Below, piece by piece: positions 48,193-56,174 of a stretch of DNA of 64,000 bases. A program made the translations under genes and the position numbers. Source of the DNA: an uncultured Pelagibacteraceae bacterium (GTDB lineage: Bacteria; Pseudomonadota; Alphaproteobacteria; Pelagibacterales; AG-422-B15); NCBI GenBank assembly GCA_902519835.1, contig CABYLU010000004.1, positions 1 to 64,000 on the forward strand, in the 5' to 3' direction. Position 1 is the stretch's first letter; the number at the start of each line of letters is the position of its first letter. The notes under the pieces were generated by a model that was not told the DNA's origin, searched no databases, and worked only from the letters and a program-made list of their open reading frames with translations.

Positions 48193-48512
48193 GCGATTGA
48201 GTCTTCAATCCACTCAACGATTGCAGTTTTAGATACCGCTCCTACTTTCGTTGCAGCAGCCTCACCATTCTTAAAAACTAGCATAGTTGGGATTCCTCTA
48301 ACACCAAACTGTGTGGGTGTATTAGGGTTTTCATCAATATTAATTTTAGCAACGGTGATTTTATCAGCCATTTCATCCGATATCTCTTCAAGAGAGGGAC
48401 CGATTTGCTTACAAGGACCACACCAAGGTGCCCAAAAATCAAGCACAACAGGCTTATCTGATTTCAATACTTCTTCTTCAAAAGATGCGTCTGTTACATT
48501 AATAGTTGCCAT
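48189..48512 (-). CDS. trxA: Thioredoxin
   Basis: A 107-aa cytoplasmic thioredoxin. The redox pair is C31-C34 in FWAPWCGPCKQIGPS, the cis-proline is in VRGIPTMLVF. It keeps protein disulfides reduced. Its stop overlaps folC convergently by 4 bp. The start is supported by a strong GGAAGGA ribosome site. Confidence 0.97.
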   Translation of the reverse strand: MATINVTDASFEEEVLKSDKPVVLDFWAPWCGPCKQIGPSLEEISDEMADKITVAKINIDENPNTPTQFGVRGIPTMLVFKNGEAAATKVGAVSKTAIVEWIEDSIA

Positions 48513-48606
48513 AGTGATTCCTTCCCTAAAGTTGTCTGTAATTTATGTATGAGGAGGGCCAAAGTCAAGGCTAAATACAAGATAATTTGATCCTAAATAA
48601 CTGATA

Positions 48607-49602
48607 TTACTTGATTTTTTTTATTTTTGTAGACGAAATTTCTTCTGTTTCTGGGATTTCTTTATCAGGTTTTAAACCCCCCAGTTTGATCATTTTTTTG
48701 ACTCGCGATACCAAGCTTCCTTTTCCATCTCTTAATCTACTCTTTGCAGTTTCAATTGATCCCATTGATTTACTCAATTCATATCCTGCATTTTCAAAAG
48801 CACTATATACCTTTTCAACCTGAGAATAAATTTCAAGGGCTGTACCTGCTATTAGATCTGCATTCTTATTTCTTTCGTTAATTGACCACATATTATCAAT
48901 TATTTTTAGTACAGATATCAAAGTAGATGGGCTAGCTAAAATTATCTTATATTTATTTGCCTCAAGTATGATTTCCTCGGTTTTATCTAGCATTGAATCA
49001 AAGGCACTCTCATACGGCATGAACATTATAACTGCATCTAATGTTTTAATTTCATATATCTTTTGATAATTAGCTTCACTGAGTTTTTTCAAGTGACTAC
49101 GTATCGATTGAATATGCCTCTTATGAGCATCTTCTTTTATTAATTGAGCTTCTGAATTGCAATATTCTTGCCAAGCGCTGAGTGAGACTTTTGAGTCAAT
49201 TATTATGTCTCTGCTATCTGGTAGATGTAAAATAATATCTGGATATTTTCTTTTTAGCTCACCATTCACCTCATCATCAAACTTTTTTTGTACTTCAAAA
49301 TCCTTTCCTTCCCTTAACCCTGATTGTTGCAAAATATTAATTAATAAAATTTCACCAGCTGCACCCTGTTTTTTTGTTCCACCTGTAAATGCAGAAGTTA
49401 ATCTATTGACCATTTCATAACGTTCTTCATCTTTACCTTCTTTAAGAGAAATTTTATCACTTAGATCTTTAACTAGATCTTTTACATCGTTTAAACTTTC
49501 ACTTTCTTCGATATTATTCGAATTTCTTTTTAATAAATGAACAGTTAATCCACCAATTACTGCCCCGATTACAAAGATTATGATTGTAATAATACTATCC
49601 AT
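48607..49602 (-). CDS. rmuC: DNA recombination protein RmuC family
   Basis: A 331-aa protein with an N-terminal membrane segment (residues 4-24), a coiled coil, and the RmuC nuclease-like core (ILQQSGLREGKDFEVQKKF, KYPDIILHLPDSRDIIIDSK, VIMFMPYESAF). It is shorter than E. coli RmuC (475 aa) because the coiled coil is short. RmuC limits inversions at short repeats; its PD-(D/E)XK-like core suggests DNA cleavage. Last gene of the five-gene operon; overlaps sbcB by 8 bp. Confidence 0.88.
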   Translation of the reverse strand: MDSIITIIIFVIGAVIGGLTVHLLKRNSNNIEESESLNDVKDLVKDLSDKISLKEGKDEERYEMVNRLTSAFTGGTKKQGAAGEILLINILQQSGLREGKDFEVQKKFDDEVNGELKRKYPDIILHLPDSRDIIIDSKVSLSAWQEYCNSEAQLIKEDAHKRHIQSIRSHLKKLSEANYQKIYEIKTLDAVIMFMPYESAFDSMLDKTEEIILEANKYKIILASPSTLISVLKIIDNMWSINERNKNADLIAGTALEIYSQVEKVYSAFENAGYELSKSMGSIETAKSRLRDGKGSLVSRVKKMIKLGGLKPDKEIPETEEISSTKIKKIK

Positions 49603-51019
49603 TTAGTTTACCTCTATGATATTCATCAAGCTCCTGAATGTAGGCATCTATTTCTTCTAGACGATTCATGTCAATTTCATCATCACTTTCTCTTAAATCA
49701 TCAATTTCTGTCATTGCCGCTGGAATAGTATTCCAAGTACATTTATCCATTGATAATATTTTTTCAGCCACTTCCTTATCTCTTTTTTGAATTTCTTTCT
49801 TTGGTAAATATTCTGGTTTTTCATTGTAAATTACCCTTTTTGCGAATTCTTTTGATCTAACATCAGTAATTTTCTCTGCAATTTCATATTTTTTATCCCA
49901 TTCTGCAGCGTGAAAATCTGACATCAAATAATTGTCTTTAGAACTTGGAAAGCCATTGTATATCTGCTCTTCAACTGGCTTTTCGGTTTGATCTTGCGTT
50001 AATTCTCTGTCCTCCCCTTTATCAAGAAGTAAGTTAGTAAATTTCTCAATAAAATTCTTATTGCCCCTAACTTTTCTCATTCTCTCATTTACAATTTCTG
50101 GCGTAAGGTCTTTATAGTTTTCTGATCGATACAAATATTCTTCATTTAAAAGTATCGGTTGCTCATTTGCTTTTATCATATGAAAACATTTATTTTTTCC
50201 TTTGAATAATTTTTTTAGTTCTGATCGATCTAGATCAAAAATATAATCAGGATCGACGGTTAAGTCATAACAATAGACATGGTTTTCATAAGATGGATCT
50301 TTTGTTAAATAGGCAAGACCATGCGTATATTCTTTTCCTCTGAAAAAGCGACTTGCGCAAAATACTTTATCTTGATTCACATATGTATACACATCTTGCT
50401 TTGAAGCCGTTTGAAGAGCACTCTCCCAAACATCATTACATTTTTCTTTAACAAGCTTGCACACACCAAGTGTTGCTTCAACATCTGAAAGAGCATCGTG
50501 AGCTTTAGAATGTTCTATGCCGTTTGCTGCAGCAAATTTTTCAAGTCTAAAAGTTATTTTCCCTGTTTCATCATCAAGAGGTCTTACAAAAGCATTTGGA
50601 TAAACGGCAGCGGCAGAGTGAAGCAGTTTCATTGCATCACCTCTTTTATTTCCATTTGTATTTGTGATGTAAGGTGGAAGCGCTGATTGATAAAGAGATT
50701 GTCTTAAGTGCATGTCATCAAATGATATGGAATTGTATCCGATAAATAACGATTCGCCCCAGGAGAGAAATTTACTTTGCATTTGGGAAATCAAACTAAA
50801 GTTAGAGTTTTCATGATTTTTTAATTGATCTATGGAAACCCCATTTACTAATAATGCTTTTGCTGAAGGAACAGGATATTCCTTCTTCATTCGACCTCTT
50901 AAATCAAATTGGTCTAAAATATTGAAGTCTTCGTCAGTACAAATTGCCGCCGCTTGAATTATTGATCCGTAGGCAGCATTCAACGTTGATGTTTCCAGAT
51001 CCCAAAAAATATATTTCAT
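49595..51019 (-). CDS. sbcB: Exodeoxyribonuclease I (SbcB)
   Basis: A 474-aa 3'-5' single-strand DNA exonuclease. The DEDDh residues are visible: FWDLETSTLNAAYGSIIQ, GYNSISFDDMHLR and NGIEHSKAHDALSDVEAT. The middle and C-terminal parts match ExoI-specific domains in layout. ExoI removes 3' overhangs in recombination and repair. It is common in gammaproteobacteria and, to my knowledge, rare in alphaproteobacteria. Overlaps rmuC by 8 bp and the 86-aa gene by one base. Confidence 0.9.
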   Translation of the reverse strand: MKYIFWDLETSTLNAAYGSIIQAAAICTDEDFNILDQFDLRGRMKKEYPVPSAKALLVNGVSIDQLKNHENSNFSLISQMQSKFLSWGESLFIGYNSISFDDMHLRQSLYQSALPPYITNTNGNKRGDAMKLLHSAAAVYPNAFVRPLDDETGKITFRLEKFAAANGIEHSKAHDALSDVEATLGVCKLVKEKCNDVWESALQTASKQDVYTYVNQDKVFCASRFFRGKEYTHGLAYLTKDPSYENHVYCYDLTVDPDYIFDLDRSELKKLFKGKNKCFHMIKANEQPILLNEEYLYRSENYKDLTPEIVNERMRKVRGNKNFIEKFTNLLLDKGEDRELTQDQTEKPVEEQIYNGFPSSKDNYLMSDFHAAEWDKKYEIAEKITDVRSKEFAKRVIYNEKPEYLPKKEIQKRDKEVAEKILSMDKCTWNTIPAAMTEIDDLRESDDEIDMNRLEEIDAYIQELDEYHRGKLNG

Positions 51020-51279
51020 TAATTAATACTCATTTCTTCGTTGCCATAGAGATCAAATAAAAAGTTTGCATATTTATATAAAACAGTATCCCAATCAATA
51101 TTATTTGATGAGCCATAATTAGTGAATAATTCTAGAAATTCATTTGGTAAAAATCCTTTTTTCTTATAATCAATAACCATTTTAGTCGAAAATCGTATAG
51201 CGTCTTCATACGAGAAACCATTCACCGGATTAGAAATTATTTCATCCCTTAAAAGTTCTAATTTTACGTATGTGCTCAT
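51019..51279 (-). CDS. Hypothetical 86-aa acidic protein of the sbcB operon
   Basis: Not recognised. An 86-aa soluble protein predicted as helical, with FSYEDAIRFSTKMVIDYKKK and NNIDWDTVLYKYANFLFDLY as its most regular stretches, and a net negative charge. It shares its stop base with the sbcB start and lies 3 bp after the 382-aa gene, so it is made with them. A small accessory or adaptor role is plausible but not shown. Confidence 0.7.
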   Translation of the reverse strand: MSTYVKLELLRDEIISNPVNGFSYEDAIRFSTKMVIDYKKKGFLPNEFLELFTNYGSSNNIDWDTVLYKYANFLFDLYGNEEMSIN

Positions 51280-51282
51280 AAT

Positions 51283-52431
51283 TTAATCCTCTCTCGGGTC
51301 ATAACTTTCGTAATAGTCACTTAACATTTGTTCTTCATATAATTCCTTTATATCTGTATTTTCTAGGACCTTTTCTGTTAATTCATCTTCATATTCTTCA
51401 TATATTTGATCAACAAATGAAAAATTGTTATCCTTAATAATGGCACTATCTCTCTCAATTTTTGCAAAATAGTTATAAGGATCATTTCGCATTATTTTTT
51501 CATAAACATCATGTGCATCAGGAATTTCTTTATCCTTCAAGCTAAGAATTATTTCTGAAGTATTTCGCTGGCGCTCAACAATCCATTCAAGCTTTTCTTT
51601 GTACCACTGATTCTGATACTCAAAATCAATTACAGATGCTTCACTTGATGGCTTTATACATATTATCAGGTAGTTGGCCTGAGTAACTATTGGTTGCCAA
51701 TCACCACTTATCGCAAAACCTAAATCAGGTTCAATTTCACCAGATCCATCAATAATATCTATAGATAATTTATTTAATATATAATTTCCTACGAATAATT
51801 TAATTTTTTCTTTTCGAAGCTTTGCAAACATCTTTGGCAGCGTAGTTTCCTTTCGAATAAATTCTTTAATTTTTTTATCATTAAATTCTTCATTTTCGGA
51901 AGTGTGTTTATCTTCATACTTTATCGATATAATTCTATCCATTACAGTTTCTATTAACGAAGTTGTCATATTTTCAGATATCTCTGGTAGGAAAAGTTTT
52001 TGGTAATTTGACTGATTTATAGTATTTCTTAATATTTCAGCACCAAATATACTCTCTGTAACATCATGGAGCTTACAACCTTCTTTAAGGAAATCATCTT
52101 TTTTTAATGAAAAACTTTTTTGAGAACTATTTTTTTTCATTGTATTTCGATGAATTGAAAAAATAGAGTCTAAAGTTATATTCTCTCCTTCTCCTTTTGC
52201 GCGAAGGTACTTATCTAAAAAAATTGCAAGAGAATGATAATTATCAATCTTTACTACTTCGCCGTAAAGCATTCTTTGTAAGGTTCGCCTATTAATTGGG
52301 TGCCCCCCATAATATTGACTATTCTTATTAGATAAAAATTTTTCAGCAGCTTCTTTTTGGTTAAGTTCAGTTTTTTTAAAAAGGCGAGATAGATTTTCAA
52401 CTTTGATATTTTTTTTTGAGATAACTTTCAT
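51283..52431 (-). CDS. Hypothetical 382-aa protein with an N-terminal HTH-like domain
   Basis: No family recognised for the whole protein. Residues 12-78 look like a Cro/CI-type helix-turn-helix (LSRLFKKTELNQKEAAEKFL, then a YYGGHP insert, then INRRTLQRMLYGEV). A charged linker (85-120) leads to a mixed alpha/beta domain of about 230 residues (FVGNYILNKLSIDIIDGSGE, NYLIICIKPSSEASVIDFEY) and an acidic tail. The layout suggests a DNA-binding sensor of the operon. Overlaps the HNH-type gene by 4 bp. Confidence 0.7.
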   Translation of the reverse strand: MKVISKKNIKVENLSRLFKKTELNQKEAAEKFLSNKNSQYYGGHPINRRTLQRMLYGEVVKIDNYHSLAIFLDKYLRAKGEGENITLDSIFSIHRNTMKKNSSQKSFSLKKDDFLKEGCKLHDVTESIFGAEILRNTINQSNYQKLFLPEISENMTTSLIETVMDRIISIKYEDKHTSENEEFNDKKIKEFIRKETTLPKMFAKLRKEKIKLFVGNYILNKLSIDIIDGSGEIEPDLGFAISGDWQPIVTQANYLIICIKPSSEASVIDFEYQNQWYKEKLEWIVERQRNTSEIILSLKDKEIPDAHDVYEKIMRNDPYNYFAKIERDSAIIKDNNFSFVDQIYEEYEDELTEKVLENTDIKELYEEQMLSDYYESYDPRED

Positions 52432-52916
52432 AATTTATTTGAAGTCTCAATTTCCTTAAAATGCATTTTGTAACGTTTATGTAAATATTGAAATTTCCTT
52501 CTGAGGTCATTCCAATTTTTTTTATCCTGATGTTGAATTTCATGACATGTTTCGCAAAAACTACTTACCGTTTCAGGTGTCTCATAAAATAAGCATTCAT
52601 AGTTTGTGTGGTGAATTCTAGTCGCGCGAGCAGGACACCTGCTACAGTAAGGAAAAGATTTTAAAAATTGCTCCCTAAATTCTTTCCAGTACTTTAGATT
52701 ATAATATAAATCTTTACTGAATTGATTTGCTAAGCCATGGCAGTGAAAAAGGATTTCGTTCGCTAATTTTTCATTTTTAAGTATATCTCGATTATATTTA
52801 TATTGGTCCCATAACAGATCCAGAGTGAATGGGTGCGTTTCGCTTGTATTGAGCAAATTCATTGCAGATTCATATTTCCCTCTGATTTCTATGATTTTAT
52901 TTTCTGTGTAATTCAT
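52428..52916 (-). CDS. HNH-type zinc-finger protein (162 aa)
   Basis: A 162-aa soluble protein. The C-terminal half holds an HNH-like zinc site: C91-x2-C94, the His pair H102-H103 in RIHHTNYECLFYE, then C121-x2-C124-H125 and H129 (SSFCETCHEIQH). This matches the small HNH proteins with a HHxxY...CxxCH layout seen in phage and bacterial nucleases. The N-terminal 80 residues are helical. First gene of the operon, with ribosome site AAGGTGAG and a near-consensus promoter. Nuclease activity is inferred from the motif. Confidence 0.75.
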   Translation of the reverse strand: MNYTENKIIEIRGKYESAMNLLNTSETHPFTLDLLWDQYKYNRDILKNEKLANEILFHCHGLANQFSKDLYYNLKYWKEFREQFLKSFPYCSRCPARATRIHHTNYECLFYETPETVSSFCETCHEIQHQDKKNWNDLRRKFQYLHKRYKMHFKEIETSNKL

Positions 52917-52940
52917 TACGTCTCACCTTTTTTAAAGCAA

Positions 52941-52967
52941 ATTATAATAGAACCCCAGTTGCGTCAA
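52941..52967 (-). promoter_or_regulatory. Sigma-70-type promoter of the HNH-sbcB-rmuC operon
   Basis: On the minus strand TTGACG (52967-52962), a 15-bp spacer and a perfect TATAAT (52946-52941) lie 25 bp before the ATG of the HNH-type gene. The short spacer is the one weak point. Confidence 0.55.
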
Positions 52968-52986
52968 CAATTAATATACAATTTAG

Positions 52987-53003
52987 TGCGCATTTTAAGT
53001 GCA
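52987..53003. promoter_or_regulatory. Imperfect inverted repeat upstream of the operon promoter
   Basis: TGCGC (52987-52991) and GTGCA (52999-53003) form an imperfect palindrome around an AT core, 20 bp upstream of the -35 box. It could be an operator for the HTH-like protein of the operon; this is only positional inference. Confidence 0.3.
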
Positions 53004-53071
53004 AATATTTACTAAAATTGATAATTTTTTACATACAATAAGACATTGATTTTAAATAATTTATTTTACTC

Positions 53072-53347
53072 TTAAGGTTTCTTTTCTAAACATCTAAAAT
53101 CTTTTTTTAGTATTTTTCCATCAAAATCAATATGACAAATATTGATCTGATGTCTTTGGCACCAAATTTGAAGCCCTTTATCCGTAAAACCTACATCGAT
53201 TCTTGAGTAATCTTGAAGTGATTTTGCATCTGTCTGGCCAGTCATAAATTCATCAGAACACTTAACGCAAACAATCGGCTCTTTGATTTGATTTAACAGA
53301 TAGCTGAGTTTTCCTATATCTTGCTCTAGGCTATTATCCTCACTCAT
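53072..53347 (-). CDS. Hypothetical 91-aa cysteine/histidine protein
   Basis: A 91-aa soluble protein with CVKCSDEFMTG near the N-terminus and WCQRHQINICHIDFDG near the C-terminus. The latter resembles a conserved hypothetical family of marine proteobacteria (WCxxHxxNxxHIDF). The Cys and His placement suggests metal binding. It overlaps the nuclease gene upstream by 4 bp. Function unknown. Confidence 0.7.
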   Translation of the reverse strand: MSEDNSLEQDIGKLSYLLNQIKEPIVCVKCSDEFMTGQTDAKSLQDYSRIDVGFTDKGLQIWCQRHQINICHIDFDGKILKKDFRCLEKKP

Positions 53348-53745
53348 TCACACCAGTCTTTCTTATTATTTTTATCATACACAACTCCTAAACTGTGTGA
53401 GACCATCAATTTTGAAACATTTTCACCATCTACAATTATATAAGATAAGATTCTACCGAAAAAGTCTCTATTGTATTCAGTTTCAAATTCAATTCTTTTC
53501 CCATCTGAAATTAATTGGTTAATATACTCACGAGCTTCAATCCCAAGTATATACTCTTTTTCACATTTTGGATTTGAAATTTCAGGAGTATCTAGATCAA
53601 GTAGTCTAACTTTATCTTTCTTTCCTTCATATATGACATAGCATGTATCGCCATCGTAACAAAACAGGTCATTTTGTTTTCTTATTTGTATATCTGCAAA
53701 TGAATTAGAGATTAATAAAATTAGAATAGAAAAAATTCTTATCAT
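53344..53745 (-). CDS. Secreted thermonuclease-like (SNase) protein
   Basis: A 133-aa nuclease with a signal peptide (1-17, ending FA-D). All staphylococcal-nuclease catalytic positions line up: D33 (YDGDT), R47, D52 and E55 (VRLLDLDTPEI), R98 (FFGRIL). It should cut DNA or RNA outside the cytoplasm using Ca2+, perhaps for phosphate or nucleotide scavenging. It is coupled to the 91-aa gene and 9 bp after the SH3 gene. Confidence 0.88.
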   Translation of the reverse strand: MIRIFSILILLISNSFADIQIRKQNDLFCYDGDTCYVIYEGKKDKVRLLDLDTPEISNPKCEKEYILGIEAREYINQLISDGKRIEFETEYNRDFFGRILSYIIVDGENVSKLMVSHSLGVVYDKNNKKDWCE

Positions 53746-53754
53746 TAATAAATT

Positions 53755-54240
53755 TTAATTGATAATTTCGTTGGGGTATACTCCTAGTAAATTATTTTTT
53801 TCGATCCAGACTTTAATTTCCTTCTCATCATCTGTGATTGTAATCCTACACCAACTTGAGTCACACTTATTAATTCTTGCATGAACAAAAGGATCTATTT
53901 TAGCAAGGATCTTATTTTTGGTTGGCTTGTCATAACCATAACTGAAAGGTTCTTTTGATGTTAATGCATATCTTTTACCTGAAAAAAGGAAATGAGCCAT
54001 CCAGCCTGTGACTCCGTCCCTCGGATCACGAACCTGCCTCCAGCCTTCAATATCCCTAATAATCTCCATTGGATAACCTTTAAGTTGATAACGATAAATA
54101 ATTGTGGCCTCAGGAAATGGGCCTTTTCTTAAGTTTGCATCACCTTTTAATGAAACCCATCGAGGAACAGGAAGGTCAGATGAAGACGTTGATAATGTTG
54201 TAAAAAGTAAAAGAAATATTGGTATCAGTATTTTATGCAT
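53755..54240 (-). CDS. Exported SH3-domain protein
   Basis: A 161-aa exported protein. ATG 54240 gives a clean signal peptide (residues 1-21); an upstream ATG (54282) would put 14 charged residues before it. Two bacterial SH3-like repeats are seen: GDANLRKGPFPEATIIYRY with GWRQVRDPRDGVTGWMAHFL, and a second around VHARINKCDSSWCRIT. Family members bind the cell wall. Overlaps fieF by 8 bp. Confidence 0.82.
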   Translation of the reverse strand: MHKILIPIFLLLFTTLSTSSSDLPVPRWVSLKGDANLRKGPFPEATIIYRYQLKGYPMEIIRDIEGWRQVRDPRDGVTGWMAHFLFSGKRYALTSKEPFSYGYDKPTKNKILAKIDPFVHARINKCDSSWCRITITDDEKEIKVWIEKNNLLGVYPNEIIN

Positions 54241-55162
54241 CAACAAACTCTTTTTCCTCAATAACATTACTTGGATCGACATGTAAAATTATTTCTGCAT
54301 CTGGAAATTGATTAAGTATGTTTTCTTCTACTTGATCAGCAATATTATGCGATTCTTCCAAGCTTACATGCTCTGAGACCTCAATATGCATTTGCATAAA
54401 AAACTTACCTTTACTCGATCCACTTTGACGAGTACGAACATCATGAAATCCAAGAACTTTGTTATGGCTTTTTACAATGTCAAAAATCTCAGACTTGAGA
54501 TCATCATCAATTTCGCGATCAATTAATACAGCAATTGATTTTTGAAAAATTGCAATTGTTGTATAGATCATATATATCGCAATTAAAGCGGCAATTAATG
54601 GATCCGCTCTTGAGAAATCAGCAAACATTACAAGCATAATTCCAACAAAGGCTGCAATATTAGTTAATAAATCACTAAGGTAATGAAGCTTTTCAGACTC
54701 CACACTTAATGAAGCAGTGTCTTTCATTATTCTTGTTTGAAACCTCACCAACATAAGGGTGGCAAATATTGAGATTGCAATAACAATAAGTGCTATTTCG
54801 GAATTAATAATTATAATTTCAGTATCAATAAAGTTTTTGTAGGCCATATAAAGTATGAATATCGAAATTAGTAAAATAACAATTCCCTCTATAAATGCAG
54901 ACAATGCTTCAGCTTTACCATAACCAAAACGGTATTCATTAGTATTTTTCTTTAATGATATTCTAACTAAAATAAATGTAGTTAGAGTGATAATGAGATC
55001 AAAAAAACTATCTGCAAGTAATGACAAAATTATAATTGAGCCAGTAGCGAAATACGCAAATGCTTTGATGATAATTAAGAAAAGAACAACCCCGAGAGTG
55101 ATCAAAGAAGATTTTTTTATTTTTTCTCCATACTCATTTTGAGAAATATTTACGTAAGTCAT
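54233..55162 (-). CDS. fieF: Cation diffusion facilitator (FieF type)
   Basis: A 309-aa inner-membrane metal exporter (Zn2+/Fe2+). Helix 2 and its Asp residues appear in LLADSFFDLIITL, the FGYGKAEALSAFIEG motif is typical, and helix 5 has HYLSDLLTNIAA with the partner acidic and His ligands. The C-terminal cytoplasmic domain covers residues 210-300 with HDVRTRQSG. Its start overlaps the pdxH stop. Confidence 0.93.
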   Translation of the reverse strand: MTYVNISQNEYGEKIKKSSLITLGVVLFLIIIKAFAYFATGSIIILSLLADSFFDLIITLTTFILVRISLKKNTNEYRFGYGKAEALSAFIEGIVILLISIFILYMAYKNFIDTEIIIINSEIALIVIAISIFATLMLVRFQTRIMKDTASLSVESEKLHYLSDLLTNIAAFVGIMLVMFADFSRADPLIAALIAIYMIYTTIAIFQKSIAVLIDREIDDDLKSEIFDIVKSHNKVLGFHDVRTRQSGSSKGKFFMQMHIEVSEHVSLEESHNIADQVEENILNQFPDAEIILHVDPSNVIEEKEFVDA

Positions 55163-55785
55163 TAGGGATAAAGTCTTGATTTAGTCCATTGATCATTTGA
55201 AAATGTAAAGACAATTCTATCGTGAAGTCTTGTTTTATAATCGTCTCTACTTTTCCAAACTTCTACTTTTTCAGGATGTATTATAACCCCTCCCCAATGA
55301 TCGGGCCTGGGTATCTCTTTGCCTTCATAATCATCTGCAAATTTTTTAAATTCAGCATCAAGAACTTCTCTGCTTTCAACCGCTTCTGATTGTTTAGAAA
55401 TACTTGCTGAAATTTGAGCATTACGATCTCTAGATGCAAAATAATTATCTGAAATTGAAGCATCAATCTTTTGTACTTCACCTTGAATGCGAATAGAAAC
55501 ACCTTGTGCTCGACTATACCATGTGAGGTGTCCTTTATTATTATGAAAAAGTTCCTTGCCCTTTTGAGACTGATAGTTTGTGTAAAAAATAAAGCCTTTT
55601 TTTGATACGTCTTTAATCAGTATAACACGAGCGTTTGGATAACCCTCTGCATCAACTGAGGAAACAACCGCGGCATTAGGATCGAGTTCTACTAATTCTT
55701 TTTCTTTTTCGTAAAAATCATTCCACGCATCTAACCAATTGTTGTAATTAGAAATATCATTGCTCATTAGTTTACTTATAGTCAA
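55162..55785 (-). CDS. pdxH: Pyridoxamine/pyridoxine 5'-phosphate oxidase
   Basis: A 207-aa FMN enzyme making pyridoxal 5'-phosphate. Conserved parts: ARVILIKDVSKKGFIFYTNY, SQKGKEL, RPDHWGG and the C-terminal RLHDRIVF, ending RLYP as the family does. It may supply the PLP used by TrpB, AcdS and others. Shares one base with fieF. Confidence 0.95.
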   Translation of the reverse strand: MTISKLMSNDISNYNNWLDAWNDFYEKEKELVELDPNAAVVSSVDAEGYPNARVILIKDVSKKGFIFYTNYQSQKGKELFHNNKGHLTWYSRAQGVSIRIQGEVQKIDASISDNYFASRDRNAQISASISKQSEAVESREVLDAEFKKFADDYEGKEIPRPDHWGGVIIHPEKVEVWKSRDDYKTRLHDRIVFTFSNDQWTKSRLYP

Positions 55786-55839
55786 ATTGTAAAAAAATTG
55801 AATTGAAATAAGAGCGAATGAGATGCATTATCAAAAATA

Positions 55840-55965
55840 ATGATTGAAGTGTTAAAAAAAATTTGGTTTTTACAACTCAGATTTATCAAAATCTATCTAT
55901 CAACAGGTGTGTACCCACCTTTAATTAGAAATAGAAAACGTAATAATTGGAGTAAAAAGAAGTAA
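55840..55965 (+). CDS. Possible 41-aa basic peptide
   Basis: An ATG frame of 41 codons with a hydrophobic first half (IWFLQLRFIKIYL) and a very basic tail (RNRKRNNWSKKK). It ends exactly at the stop of the converging 49-aa ORF. No ribosome site is obvious, so coding is uncertain. It accounts for part of the 389-bp gap between pdxH and djlA. Confidence 0.28.
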   Translation: MIEVLKKIWFLQLRFIKIYLSTGVYPPLIRNRKRNNWSKKK

Positions 55966-56115
55966 TTATTCTTGCTTTTCTTGATTCTTGATAACAACTT
56001 CAGTAACACGCTGCATTTGGCTTTCAATCCTTACAGAATGATCTTTAAAGTCCTGTCGAATTAAATAAACAAGATAAATTAATACACATACAGCAATGAA
56101 TGTTAAAAATTCCAT
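55966..56115 (-). CDS. Small single-pass membrane protein (49 aa)
   Basis: A 49-aa ORF with one membrane segment (FLTFIAVCVLIYLVYLI, residues 3-19) and a polar, probably helical tail (RQDFKDHSVRIESQMQRVTE). The composition is that of a real bitopic small protein. Unknown family. It lies downstream of djlA on the same strand, 59 bp away. Confidence 0.5.
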   Translation of the reverse strand: MEFLTFIAVCVLIYLVYLIRQDFKDHSVRIESQMQRVTEVVIKNQEKQE

Positions 56116-56174
56116 GAAGTTATTATAGCTCTAAATGCACATTTAAAAATGATAAAAAAGAATAGGAATTTTGC

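Noticed and set aside
51019-52431. 86-aa gene plus HTH-type gene as a toxin-antitoxin pair
   Set aside because: The HTH protein is far larger than an antitoxin, no toxin fold is visible in the 86-aa protein, and both are tied to sbcB-rmuC.
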